Assembly (NCBI RefSeq): GCF_001428105.1
Contig: NZ_LMSJ01000002.1
Span: 65,163-129,162 of the forward strand
Source: Paenibacillus sp. Soil766
GTDB taxonomy: Bacteria > Bacillota > Bacilli > Paenibacillales > NBRC-103111
Reading direction: 5' to 3'
DNA length: 64,000 nt
A program made the translations under genes and the position numbers. Positions 41,691 to 51,250 of the stretch are shown here, piece after piece. The notes below the pieces were generated by a model. It searched no databases and had not been told where the DNA came from. It saw only the letters and a program-made list of their open reading frames with translations. Positions within the stretch are counted from its first letter, which is position 1. The number at the start of each line of letters is the position of its first letter.

Positions 41691-42170
41691 ATGACACAAC
41701 GTTTAAATTATATGCAGCAATCACCGGAGCTTTTCAAAAAAATGCTGGAATTCAGCAACGCCGAACATGATAGTGCGGTTGAAGAGAAGATTCTTGATCT
41801 AGTTCACATCAGAGCCTCACAAATGAACGGGTGCGGATTCTGTCTAGACATGCATGTTAAACAAGCCAAGATTCATGGGGAAGGCGAGCTTCGCCTATAC
41901 CACACTGCAATATGGAGAGAATCAACACTGTTTACGCCGCGCGAGCGGGCGGCACTTGCTTGGACAGAGATTCTGACTAAGCTTCCTGAACATGGTGTGC
42001 CGGACGAATTGTATGATCGTGTTCGTGGACAGTTCTCTGAAAAAGAAATCTCAGATCTGACTTTCTCTGTAATGGCGATTAATGCTTGGAATCGCATTAA
42101 TGTCGCTTTCAAGAACGTACCAGGCTCGGCTGATGCAGCATTCGGATTGACAAAAGCTGGCCTTAGCTAA
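41691..42170 (+). CDS. Carboxymuconolactone decarboxylase family protein (AhpD-like)
   Basis: 159 residues, helical AhpD/CMD fold. The redox pair is in NGCGFCLDMHVKQA (Cys about residues 45 and 48, His 52), as in AhpD-like peroxidase partners, so a thiol redox role is more likely than decarboxylation. ATG follows AGGAGGTAA. It lies under a promoter matching that of the ECF41 sigma-factor gene 0.6 kb upstream, the known pairing of this sigma group. A bidirectional terminator follows. Confidence 0.92.
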   Translation: MTQRLNYMQQSPELFKKMLEFSNAEHDSAVEEKILDLVHIRASQMNGCGFCLDMHVKQAKIHGEGELRLYHTAIWRESTLFTPRERAALAWTEILTKLPEHGVPDELYDRVRGQFSEKEISDLTFSVMAINAWNRINVAFKNVPGSADAAFGLTKAGLS

Positions 42171-42181
42171 ATTTCAAATAC

Positions 42182-42217
42182 AAAAAGATCTGGTGCTTCG
42201 CGCATCCAGATCTTTTT
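42182..42217. terminator. Bidirectional terminator between convergent genes
   Basis: AAAAAGATCTGG (42182-42193) pairs with CCAGATCTTTTT (42206-42217), a 12-base stem with T-runs in both directions. It ends both the AhpD-like gene and the minus-strand surface protein. Confidence 0.85.
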
Positions 42218-42230
42218 GGCATTGATGTCA

Positions 42231-45200
42231 TTATTGCAAGGATGACTTCAATTTCTTCAATGAATTAGAGATCGCCTTGGCGCTCTCCGCACGGGACGTC
42301 TGACCTTGCGGATCCAAGCGATTGTGGTCTTTACCTTCGATCAAGCCAAGGACTATTGCTTTCTCAATGGCTTCTCTTGCCCAATCACTGATCAAGTCAT
42401 CATCCGTAAATGTCGGTTTCATGCTAACGGCTCCAGCAGGAGTCCCGCTGACTTCCGCAGCCCGAAGCAGCATGACCGCCATCTGTTCGCGAGTTATCGT
42501 GAGGTCCGGAGCGAAGTTGTTACTTTCGGCTCCGTTCACGATACCAGCTTCTGCAAGCGCTGTGACGGCTTCGGCATACCATGCGTGCTCGGAGACGTCA
42601 GCAAAAGGAGACCGTTGTGTTGCTTTCAGCATCATAGTTCTTGCAAGCAACGCGGCAAACTCAGCTCGCGTTACGGCTCTGGCCGGTTCGAATGTCATAT
42701 CGGTTACACCTTGCACGACGTGCTTTGCACTTAATTCGGAAATAGCCGGTTTCGCCCAATGTCCTTCAGGAACATCCGTGTAAAGCTTGTGGTACTCCAG
42801 AGTGATGTATGTACTGAAGTGATTCAACTGAGCCTCCAATACATCCCCTTTCAATTCCCCACCGACATACTCCATATTTCCGTTATTGTCGATATAATAG
42901 ATGCCCAACAGGTTGGTGTCCACATTGGGATTGATCTTAAAGGTAATAGTGATTGGAGTTTCAAAAGTGCTGATTTCTTTCTCCTCACCAGTACTGTTCA
43001 CAATGCTCAGATGGAAGTCAATGGCATCGCTAGCGCTTCTTACAACCACATTTGTTGAACCGTAGGCATGATTCAGCTGCGTGGTTACATTCTCTTTATC
43101 CAATTTGTTTAGTATGAAGGAAATTGTTCCGTCTTTCAGTTCTCCCTCGGTCGCTTGTGAAGCAATAAATTGTAGAGCATCATGGGTTAGTGTTACTCTC
43201 AGATCGTCTCTGATGATTTCCAAAGAGCCGGTTTGGAGCAATTCGATCGTATTGGCCGGCAGAATAACCTGGTTCTGTTCACCCGATAACTCGAAAATAA
43301 CGTTCCCATTCACCTGAGTCAAATCTTCAGGCTTTACAATAAGCGAGGTTGTTTCCGGCTTTGGTGCAGGTGTTGGCACAGACTCTTGCGATGGGTTGCC
43401 TTCTGGGTCCAACGGTTTCCCATAATTCGTCCACTGTCTCAAATCGACAATCTGTAGTCGATCAAGCGTATAGTTGGCGGTATCCCGGTATTCGTTAGCG
43501 CCGGATTCGAACAATAAATACAGCTTCCCATTACGTTCGATCGTATTCTCCAACATAGGTGGGACGAGCAAATCGTTATTGCCGGCTGCTTTCGCTTGAC
43601 TATCCACATACCACAAGGGAACGTCAATGGCATTTATCTTTACGGTCGTATCGGCTGTTCCGTTAAAATCAGGTTTATTGTATTTCAAAAGATTGCTGTC
43701 CCTGCTCCGCGAATAGGACTGGCTAAGCATGATGCTGTCATGCAGCATCGCCATTCCTTGTGTTTTATCCGGTATGGACAAAATCAAATCGGGAACAACC
43801 GCATTAGTTCCGTCATTTCTACCAGTCGGCAGAACATCAGTTTGGTCGTCCAATCGGTAACCAGCTACCCAGGCATATTGGTACGAATTGTCGCGGGTTA
43901 ACACTTTATGACTGGCAGGTGTCGTGTAGGTAGGAGGGTAGTAATATTCTCCGACCCATAGAACGCCGTCGGCATAATTAGTAAAGGATGCGTTAGTGAT
44001 CGTTAAAAACTTGCTTTCGAAAGAGACGCCGCCTTTATCCGGTGCGTTGATCAGGTCTTCCTTACTCAGTTGATAGATTGTTGACCCGGAAGCAATCCAT
44101 ACATGATCTTTGCTGACGGCTACTCCTCCGGCATGGCCGTTATAAGGCACATTGCCATCATATAGGTTTACATATTTGATCAATTGATCGGTTTTGGCGT
44201 CGATGATCGACAGGGTGCTCGGACGTTTGTCCTCCATATAACTGGTGATGATAATCCAATCCTCATCTTTGTCGTACGCCATTCCTTGCGGAACGAAATC
44301 TTCGGCAAGTCCAGGGATGATGGCTCCTTCACTGCTTACGTTCCATAGCGTTTGGTAAGCCGGATTAAATGAATTTATAGCCCTTTCCGTTTGTGTGATG
44401 CGTTGATGAGTTGGCGTTGCCGCGACTATCGCCGATCGTAGTGATTCGTTGTCAGATGAATCGAGAGCGGATATCTCGAAGGAATACGAGATTTCTCCTT
44501 GAAGCAGCGGAACATGTAACGTTGTTTGTCCGGCAGGTATCATGATGTCCAACAATCCATTTTTATAAATTTTATACGCGTTGATATCCGATTCTATGTT
44601 GGCGTTCCAGCTGAGCGAAACGTTACCTTCACCAGCAACAGCAATGACGCCAGTCGGAGCTGCGGGGGCAAGATCGTCTGTTTTCGTTCTTGGAGGCACT
44701 TGTCCATCCTGCAATACGCCAGGCGATGTGGATTGCATCGTACCGATCTTCCTCATGGTAGTCGAGCCGTCAAACGGGTAAGCATAGGTGATTGTCTTTT
44801 TCTCAGCATAGTCAGTAGCACCGTTATCGTTATAAATAGCACGGATAATTTCTGTTCCAGCCGGATCGGAAATCGCGATCGTTTGCTGACCAGCATTGAT
44901 GAGACCGTTGACGTCATTTATTTTGTATATGTGTCCTTGTGGCATGTACTTTTCCGTATAGGCATCGAAATAGTAATGATTAAAATGCTCATCCGAATAA
45001 AAGTCGAGTCCGACATTGCGAGTCCAAATTAACTTAATTTCGCGTGGAGCGATCACGAATGATTGGTCGATCGTTTTCTCCCAGCTTTTCGTCACATCAG
45101 AACTAGTAAATTGTAGCTTGTAGCCCTGGAGATCTATCGAAGCGTTGCTTGAATTGAATATCTCTACGAATTCATAGGCATCATAACTGGTAGGCGCCCC

Positions 45201-47255
45201 TGAGGGTAAGTAGTTCCCTGTGTCTGGAGAAAGCTCTGTAATCAGAAGCTTAGGCAGCATCGCTTCTGATGGCGTCACGATTACCGCAGTGGATTTCAAG
45301 GATTCATTGCTTGCAGTATCTACTGCTGTTACCTCGAACTTATATGGTCGATTATTTTGTAAATTAATGATCGTAGTGGTTGTATGATTACCTAGCAATG
45401 TTTGAGTTAGAGTTCCATCCATATACACATTGTAATAGGCGACATCTGCCTCCAGGTTCGCATTCCAGCTCAATTCGCTGCTGTTTGTTTGTGATGCAGC
45501 AGCTACACCTGTAGGTGCGGCCGGTGGGATGGTGTCTGATGGCGATGGTGGCTGCTGAGCGGCAAATATGGAACCTGGTGTAGCGGTTTCGGCATATCCA
45601 AGCTTTCGCAATGTGATCGTTCCATCCGTTGGAAATTTGAAATTAGCCCCTCGATTTTCACCAACATCTACCGCGTCATAGGAAACCGTGCTGATCGGTA
45701 CGTCGTTCGGTGCTGCGATAGATAACGTTCTAGGCGAGGCGTTGGCCATTCCTCCTAATGCATCAACTTCAACAAGCTGATCCGTGGTCAGGTTCGTCCC
45801 GTAGCTTGCATTAAAACCTGCCAATGTAGCTGTGTTCGTTGTGGAGTTGCTTGTATTTTTGGCCCATAACACGACTGTTCCCTTTGGCTGAATCACGATA
45901 TCGGTTGTAATCGGCCATTTATATACAGTTGGCGTCGTGTAAATGACTTTATAGTCCTTCAAATGAATGAGTTCGCTGCCCGTATTATAGATTTCAACAA
46001 ACTCATAGGCATCAGGCGTGCCGCTGTTCATATCAATCTTCAAGCTATCCGGTACGACTTCCGTGATCATCAGGGTAGGATATTGTCGTGGCGTGCCTGC
46101 GAGAGCATCCGATAGAGCTGATTCCTGGCCGATGTTATCCACGGCTGTGATCGTGAAATTATACGTGACATCGTTTGTCAATCCGTTTACCTTGTACGTC
46201 GTACCTGTTACTGTACCTGAAATGTTGCTGCCGTTCATATAAACCTTGTAGCCTGCTAAATCAGATTCCGTGTTGGCATTCCAGGTAAGCGTTGTCGATG
46301 TTGGGCCTGCAACCACCATCAAGCCAACAGGTGTTGAGGGAGGCAGGTCGTTATTCGTTAGCGTGGTTGTACGGACTGACGACGAGCGTGGAGATTCATT
46401 GCCATTGGTATCCTTAGCGGTTACTTGTATGTTATAGGTGGTTCCGCTCGTCAAGTCAGGGATCGAATAGGTTGTACCTGTCACGGTAAAGACTTGCTGA
46501 GTCTCTGCAAGGTAAACTTTGTAGCCGGCTAAATTCTCTTCTGAATTCGCGTTCCAGCTTAATTCAATGCTGTTTAAAAAAGGTGTTGCCGTCAAACCAG
46601 AAGGGATTGCTAGCGTGCCGGGTGTGGGTATTTGTCCGTTTGCGATTTTTGTTACATCCAAGTTCCCCGCAGTGTAGGTGTAAGTTACACTTTTGTCGAG
46701 TTTATTTGTGCCATCAACTACTCCATCGTTTATGTAAGCCCCGCTGATCACATTTCCATTAACGTCTGCGATCGCTACTCGCCGTTTCGATGAATCATGC
46801 AGCCCTTGACCACTCGTCGTCAAGGCAACTTCGAATACACTTTCTGCGGTTAGGTTGACGCCATAATTCGCATTAAAGCTGCTCAGTGGCACGATCAGCG
46901 GCACATTGGAGGCATCGGTTTTTTTCAACCAAAGCACCAAAGAGCTTTTAGGTCCAATCGTTTTGTTAGTAATAGGCCATGTGTTTTTGGGAGTCGTGTA
47001 CGGTGAATCCGTATAGTACTGTAATTTGAAGTCTTGAAGATCGATCGTCTGCGACGTCCTATTAAAGATCTCAATATATTCATAGGATTGACTTGTACCA
47101 CTTGAAGCGGGCACGATCTCGGTGATCACCAAGTCAGATGGACTTATTGCTGCGGCATGGGCAACTGGGACGGTTCCCAATCCTGCGACATTCACTACCA
47201 ACAACGCGGCGACTAAGCACTTAGCGAACATTGCCGAAAAACTTTTCTTGTACAA
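42231..47255 (-). CDS. Giant S-layer-anchored surface protein with lamin-tail and FN3 domains
   Basis: 1674 residues. Signal peptide about 1-35 (ending AHAA). Three lamin-tail domains begin at about 37, 390 and 667, each with LVITEIVP- or LLITELSP-like openings and EYIEIFN/EFVEIYN strands. Four FN3 domains sit between and after them (WNAN..DLAGYKVY pattern). From about 955 a repeat-rich beta region (AEDFVPQGMAYDKDEDWIII) looks like a propeller that may bind or cleave a ligand. Three SLH domains (about 1490-1670, LYTDVPEGHWAKPAISEL) anchor it to the cell-wall polymer. The start is TTG 47255 behind GGAGG. The leader contains a large hairpin. No catalytic motif is certain; adhesion or a scaffold is likely. 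Confidence 0.88.
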   Translation of the reverse strand: MYKKSFSAMFAKCLVAALLVVNVAGLGTVPVAHAAAISPSDLVITEIVPASSGTSQSYEYIEIFNRTSQTIDLQDFKLQYYTDSPYTTPKNTWPITNKTIGPKSSLVLWLKKTDASNVPLIVPLSSFNANYGVNLTAESVFEVALTTSGQGLHDSSKRRVAIADVNGNVISGAYINDGVVDGTNKLDKSVTYTYTAGNLDVTKIANGQIPTPGTLAIPSGLTATPFLNSIELSWNANSEENLAGYKVYLAETQQVFTVTGTTYSIPDLTSGTTYNIQVTAKDTNGNESPRSSSVRTTTLTNNDLPPSTPVGLMVVAGPTSTTLTWNANTESDLAGYKVYMNGSNISGTVTGTTYKVNGLTNDVTYNFTITAVDNIGQESALSDALAGTPRQYPTLMITEVVPDSLKIDMNSGTPDAYEFVEIYNTGSELIHLKDYKVIYTTPTVYKWPITTDIVIQPKGTVVLWAKNTSNSTTNTATLAGFNASYGTNLTTDQLVEVDALGGMANASPRTLSIAAPNDVPISTVSYDAVDVGENRGANFKFPTDGTITLRKLGYAETATPGSIFAAQQPPSPSDTIPPAAPTGVAAASQTNSSELSWNANLEADVAYYNVYMDGTLTQTLLGNHTTTTIINLQNNRPYKFEVTAVDTASNESLKSTAVIVTPSEAMLPKLLITELSPDTGNYLPSGAPTSYDAYEFVEIFNSSNASIDLQGYKLQFTSSDVTKSWEKTIDQSFVIAPREIKLIWTRNVGLDFYSDEHFNHYYFDAYTEKYMPQGHIYKINDVNGLINAGQQTIAISDPAGTEIIRAIYNDNGATDYAEKKTITYAYPFDGSTTMRKIGTMQSTSPGVLQDGQVPPRTKTDDLAPAAPTGVIAVAGEGNVSLSWNANIESDINAYKIYKNGLLDIMIPAGQTTLHVPLLQGEISYSFEISALDSSDNESLRSAIVAATPTHQRITQTERAINSFNPAYQTLWNVSSEGAIIPGLAEDFVPQGMAYDKDEDWIIITSYMEDKRPSTLSIIDAKTDQLIKYVNLYDGNVPYNGHAGGVAVSKDHVWIASGSTIYQLSKEDLINAPDKGGVSFESKFLTITNASFTNYADGVLWVGEYYYPPTYTTPASHKVLTRDNSYQYAWVAGYRLDDQTDVLPTGRNDGTNAVVPDLILSIPDKTQGMAMLHDSIMLSQSYSRSRDSNLLKYNKPDFNGTADTTVKINAIDVPLWYVDSQAKAAGNNDLLVPPMLENTIERNGKLYLLFESGANEYRDTANYTLDRLQIVDLRQWTNYGKPLDPEGNPSQESVPTPAPKPETTSLIVKPEDLTQVNGNVIFELSGEQNQVILPANTIELLQTGSLEIIRDDLRVTLTHDALQFIASQATEGELKDGTISFILNKLDKENVTTQLNHAYGSTNVVVRSASDAIDFHLSIVNSTGEEKEISTFETPITITFKINPNVDTNLLGIYYIDNNGNMEYVGGELKGDVLEAQLNHFSTYITLEYHKLYTDVPEGHWAKPAISELSAKHVVQGVTDMTFEPARAVTRAEFAALLARTMMLKATQRSPFADVSEHAWYAEAVTALAEAGIVNGAESNNFAPDLTITREQMAVMLLRAAEVSGTPAGAVSMKPTFTDDDLISDWAREAIEKAIVLGLIEGKDHNRLDPQGQTSRAESAKAISNSLKKLKSSLQ

Positions 47256-47386
47256 TGTAATTCCTCCATTTCATTTGGGAGAGTGAGAACCAAAATCCAG
47301 AAATCCAAAAAAACTGGAAAATCACATGGGAGAACGATGCTTCTAAAAGCTACATGTAGACTGACTCCTTTCTGTGAATAAACAAC

Positions 47387-47434
47387 AAAAAGCCCTAACA
47401 ACCGCGATGTATACACATCGCTTGGTGTTAGGGC
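47387..47434 (-). terminator. Leader hairpin/attenuator ahead of the S-layer protein gene
   Basis: On the minus strand GCCCTAACA pairs with TGTTAGGGC (47392-47400 with 47426-47434), and inside it GCGATGT pairs with ACATCGC (47404-47410 with 47415-47421). Five T's follow on the minus strand. The structure sits about 130 bases inside the leader of the surface-protein gene, so it could end the transcript early unless something prevents it. Confidence 0.65.
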
Positions 47435-47454
47435 CTCTCATTATCTCCTGGCCA

Positions 47455-47468
47455 TGAAAACGCTTTTA
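47455..47468 (-). promoter_or_regulatory. cre-like site in the S-layer protein leader region
   Basis: TGAAAACGCTTTTA matches the CcpA consensus except at the penultimate base. Just upstream of it on the minus strand TTAAAC-N5-GTTTAA (about 47469-47485) is an inverted repeat. Together they are candidates for control of the surface-protein gene. Confidence 0.4.
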
Positions 47469-47586
47469 TTAAACTGTACGTTTAATATACTAGGTTTTAT
47501 CACAAAAGGGAAGACAGGCTTAGAGGATTCTTATATTTATTATATAAAAGCTCGGGAAACAGTTACCAATAGGCAGGAGGTTCATA

Positions 47587-48465
47587 GTGCAGTATCATTT
47601 AAGTCAGGGTGATAATAATATGTTCATTTCTCCTATGATGCTGTACAATGCCAAAAATAACCAGCCGTTTTACAGTAAGAATCATATTGCCGAACTCAAA
47701 TTAGATGGTTTACGATGTATTCTTTCCCATATGGATAAACTGTATGTGTATACGAGACACAATAACTTAATTACGCATAAATTCCCTGAGCTATTAAGAT
47801 GCCCTGTACCGGAAGGCACCATACTTGATGGTGAATTAGTCGTACTGGATGATCAAGGAAAACCTGATTATGAAGCGATGTCCGCGAGGTTTTTATCTAA
47901 GAAAAATAAAATGCCTGTGGTTTTTTGTGCTTTTGACATTTTGCGATACAAAGGAATTGATGTCACAGGTTTAAGTTTGCTTCAACGCAAAGAGTTATTG
48001 GACCAGGCATTTATTGAAAATGAAAATTATAAAAAAATTGACATGTTTGAAGGAAGTGCAATCGATTATTACGAACAAGTTCGTGGCCGCGGGCTTGAGG
48101 GCATTATCATCAAATCCACAAAAGAAAATTCCACATATGAAATAAACAAACGCTCCATCCGCTGGCAAAAAGTAATTAATTGGACGTATGCAGATGTGTA
48201 CATTTCTGGTTATAGGAAAAATAATTTTGCTTTATTAGCATCTATTGATGGGGCCGATGGATCCAAGTTGCCAGTAGGAATCATTGAATCAGGTGTATCC
48301 CCCCTTCATATGAAGGCCATAGAAGGCGTGAAGAGGCGATTAGTTTTCAAGGAAGATAAGAACTTTGCTTATATGGAGCCTCGGATCATGGCCAGGATCA
48401 AGACAAGGAGCTGGACCCAAAGTGGGAGACTGCGTTCACCGGAATTTATTGAATTTGTTATTTAA
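47587..48465 (+). CDS. ATP-dependent DNA ligase
   Basis: 292 residues. Motif I with the nucleotidylated lysine is AELKLDGLRCI (Lys about residue 37), followed by motif III (PVVFCAFDILRYKG), motif IV (EGIIIK, about 177) and motif V (RWQKVINWTY). An OB-fold follows. It is the short form without polymerase or nuclease domains. It could join DNA ends with Ku during spore-stage repair, but no Ku or LigD polymerase gene is in view. The start is GTG 47587 behind CAGGAGG; ATG 47620 is a weaker alternative. A terminator follows. Confidence 0.88.
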   Translation: MQYHLSQGDNNMFISPMMLYNAKNNQPFYSKNHIAELKLDGLRCILSHMDKLYVYTRHNNLITHKFPELLRCPVPEGTILDGELVVLDDQGKPDYEAMSARFLSKKNKMPVVFCAFDILRYKGIDVTGLSLLQRKELLDQAFIENENYKKIDMFEGSAIDYYEQVRGRGLEGIIIKSTKENSTYEINKRSIRWQKVINWTYADVYISGYRKNNFALLASIDGADGSKLPVGIIESGVSPLHMKAIEGVKRRLVFKEDKNFAYMEPRIMARIKTRSWTQSGRLRSPEFIEFVI

Positions 48466-48476
48466 TCGTAGAGAGG

Positions 48477-48516
48477 CTGAATTCACTAGGGAAGATTAGG
48501 TGAGTTCAGTCTTTTT
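48477..48516 (+). terminator. Terminator after the DNA ligase gene
   Basis: CTGAATTCAC (48477-48486) pairs with GTGAGTTCAG (48500-48509) with one wobble, followed by TC and five T's. Confidence 0.75.
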
Positions 48517-48597
48517 CTGTGTAGACATATACCCATTCACTTACATAATTTGCATCGATTCCGCGCATGATATTCCTACTATCAACATGTCAGGATA

Positions 48598-50145
48598 ATG
48601 GTGACTACGACCATGTTTTCCATAATAAAAAGGTTATTCAAATCCAAACCCAAGATCAATGAGTCCTATGTGACGGCGACTACATCTTTTCATTTCGTAG
48701 CGGAATTGCCTCAAATGCACACACAGTTTCAAGAAACGTTTCGTATGTTTCCTGATTTTGTTAGTAGAGAATTGGTGGTGAAGAAGGTTACGTATGGTGT
48801 TTTTTATCTCAGTAATTTGGTGGATTCGGATCTTCTCATCGAAGAAATTCTGAATCGATTACTTGAGATCGAAGATGTGCCTTCACCTGAGAAGCTGGTG
48901 AATTTAATCCCCATAGGTCAACGGCTGCTTGACGATAATTGGTACCCTTTGCAGCAGCGTATCTTGCAAGGCTGGACGTATATCCACATAAGCGGTTATC
49001 CGTATGGGATTCTAGCTAACACCGCTAAACGCAGAGAACGAGCGTTGACTAAGCCAGAAAATGAGAGTCAGATTCTTGGTCCGCAAATTGCTTTTACGGA
49101 AAATATGGAGACCAATGTAGCGCTGATTCATCAATATTTGCCGAATCCCGATCTATGCGAAATCGCCTTGATTAAGGGTGAAAATACTACTCAAACCAAT
49201 ATACGTATCGTCTATTTGAGTAATCGAGCTGATTTAGAAATGGTTACCCATATTTATAACAGCATCGAAGCGTTACAGCTTGAAGCGATACTGGATGCAA
49301 CGATTTTAGCACAATGGCTGGAAGATAATCCAAGTTCGTTTTTCCCGCAAATGATTACCACAGAAAGAGTGGATCGGGCGATATTTCCCCTGTTGGAGGG
49401 GAAGGTTGTGATTACAGTTAGCGGCAGCCCACATGTCATAATATGTCCCAACACATTTTTTGATTTTTTCAAATCCATTGAAGATTACTATTTTAGATGG
49501 GCTACGGGGTTGTTTTTTCGAAACTTGCGAATTGTCGGTATTGCGATATCCCTATTTGCTACGGCAACGTATGTGGCTGCACTTACGTATCATTACGAAA
49601 TTATTCCACAAGCATTGCTAGTCCCGCTAGCGCAATCACGCGCAAGAGTACCTTTTCCTCCGATCGTAGAAGCGTTAATCATGGAAATGATTATTCAGCT
49701 CTTAAGTGAAGCGGGTGCAAGGCTGCCTTCCAAAGTAGGGCAAACGATGGGGATTGTTGGCGGTATCGTCATTGGACAGGCAGCGGTACAAGCTGGTTTT
49801 ACCAGCAATATTTTAATCATCATCGTGGCCTTAAGCGCCTTATCATCGTTCACAACACCTGTATTTGGCATGGCGAATGCAATTCGAATTATTCGTTTTC
49901 CCATCATCCTATCCGCGGGTATAATGGGCGGCTTAGGAATCGCTGTAAGCGTCGCTTTATTAATTTTACATTTACTTAGGCAATCTAGTTTGGGACAACC
50001 GTATTTCTACCCTCCTTACACAATTGAAGATAAAAACAAACGAGACGGCCTCATAAGGGTTCCTTACCAGCTAATCCCGAAACGATCCGTATTCGCTAAT
50101 ACGGGGGAGAACACCCTGAAGGGAAACAAGGATATCGATGAGTAA
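48598..50145 (+). CDS. Spore germination receptor A subunit (GerAA/GerKA family)
   Basis: 515 residues. The N-terminal half is cytoplasmic (two small alpha/beta domains), and the C-terminal half has about five membrane spans (ATGLFFRNLRIVGIAISLF onward). PQALLVPLAQSRARVPFPPI and EMIIQLLSEAGARLPSKVGQ are strong family signatures. The start is uncertain between ATG 48598 and ATG 48613. The gene overlaps gerAB by eight bases and forms the usual A-B-C order. The complex senses nutrients in the spore inner membrane. The ligand is unknown. Confidence 0.92.
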   Translation: MVTTTMFSIIKRLFKSKPKINESYVTATTSFHFVAELPQMHTQFQETFRMFPDFVSRELVVKKVTYGVFYLSNLVDSDLLIEEILNRLLEIEDVPSPEKLVNLIPIGQRLLDDNWYPLQQRILQGWTYIHISGYPYGILANTAKRRERALTKPENESQILGPQIAFTENMETNVALIHQYLPNPDLCEIALIKGENTTQTNIRIVYLSNRADLEMVTHIYNSIEALQLEAILDATILAQWLEDNPSSFFPQMITTERVDRAIFPLLEGKVVITVSGSPHVIICPNTFFDFFKSIEDYYFRWATGLFFRNLRIVGIAISLFATATYVAALTYHYEIIPQALLVPLAQSRARVPFPPIVEALIMEMIIQLLSEAGARLPSKVGQTMGIVGGIVIGQAAVQAGFTSNILIIIVALSALSSFTTPVFGMANAIRIIRFPIILSAGIMGGLGIAVSVALLILHLLRQSSLGQPYFYPPYTIEDKNKRDGLIRVPYQLIPKRSVFANTGENTLKGNKDIDE

Positions 50146-51250
50146 AACACAACAAACCTATATGTATAGCTCCTTTTTACTCGTGTTTATTATGCATGAT
50201 GCTCAGGTGGGAGTAGGGCTTCCTGGTTACCAAAGAGTTGTGTTCGGTATAGCAGGCCATGATGCCTGGATTGCGGCCCTGATTGCTGGTTTACTCACTC
50301 AGCTCGTGGTCTGGTTGATGATTAAAACGTTGGCGAAATTCGAAGATAAGGACCTCTATGACATTCATTTACTGATCTATGGAAAAGTAATAGGCAAAGT
50401 CGCGAATCTGATCTATATGATGTATTTCTTAGTTGCCACTATTATTGTGACACGCAATTATGTCGAAATGATTCAGGTCTGGTTATTTCCCAACGCTTCA
50501 CAATGGTTACTTACTTTATTAATTACAAGTATCGTGTTTTATGGGGTAAATGGGGGCTTGCGAACGATTGTAGGCGCATGTGTCATGTTTGTGCTGTTAA
50601 CGGTTTGGCTGCTCTTTCTTCTATACTTTCCATTGATGTATGCAGAGTGGACCGGTGTATTACCCTTATTAGATACAGATCTGAAGCATCTGAGTAAGGG
50701 GGTGCTTTCCATGTCTTTAACGATGGCCGGGTTCGAAATCATCTATTTTATTTATGCCTATGCCAAAGATAAGTCCAAAGTCCAAAGATATACCCAAATT
50801 GGTATTATGAGTGTCACCTTTGTGTACACAGCGGTCATGTTTGTTTCTACTGTGTTCTTCAGTGGTGGTGAGCTTCTGAAGACGGATTGGGCTACGTTTA
50901 CCATGCTGAAAATTATTAAATTTCCGTTTTTAGAACGGTTTGAATATATCGGAGTTAGTCTGTGGCTCTTAGTGATTCTTCCGAATCTGCTGATGTATAG
51001 CTGGGCCGCGACGAAAGGACTCAAACGTACTTTTTTCTGGAAGCAAAAATATTGGTTGTATGTATTCATGGGCATTGTCTGTATCGCTTGTTCTTTCATT
51101 GACTCCCGAATTCAGGTGGATAATATGAATAAGTTTTTTTCAAAGTGGGCCGTCTATATTGTTTATGTCTATCCTGTGATCCTTTTTGGAATGGCCCATT
51201 TTTATTCGTGGAGACATAAGAACAGGAGACAACCTGAGGTGATTACATGA
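50138..51250 (+). CDS. Spore germination receptor B subunit (GerAB family permease fold)
   Basis: 370 residues, ten membrane spans of the amino-acid/polyamine transporter fold. HDAQVGVGLPGYQRVVFGIA near the N terminus is typical of GerAB. It overlaps gerAA by 8 bases and gerAC by 4 (ATGA), so the three subunits are co-translated. It is expected to bind the nutrient germinant in the spore inner membrane. It is unlike the GerAB part of the fossil at 41062. Confidence 0.93.
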   Translation: MSKTQQTYMYSSFLLVFIMHDAQVGVGLPGYQRVVFGIAGHDAWIAALIAGLLTQLVVWLMIKTLAKFEDKDLYDIHLLIYGKVIGKVANLIYMMYFLVATIIVTRNYVEMIQVWLFPNASQWLLTLLITSIVFYGVNGGLRTIVGACVMFVLLTVWLLFLLYFPLMYAEWTGVLPLLDTDLKHLSKGVLSMSLTMAGFEIIYFIYAYAKDKSKVQRYTQIGIMSVTFVYTAVMFVSTVFFSGGELLKTDWATFTMLKIIKFPFLERFEYIGVSLWLLVILPNLLMYSWAATKGLKRTFFWKQKYWLYVFMGIVCIACSFIDSRIQVDNMNKFFSKWAVYIVYVYPVILFGMAHFYSWRHKNRRQPEVIT

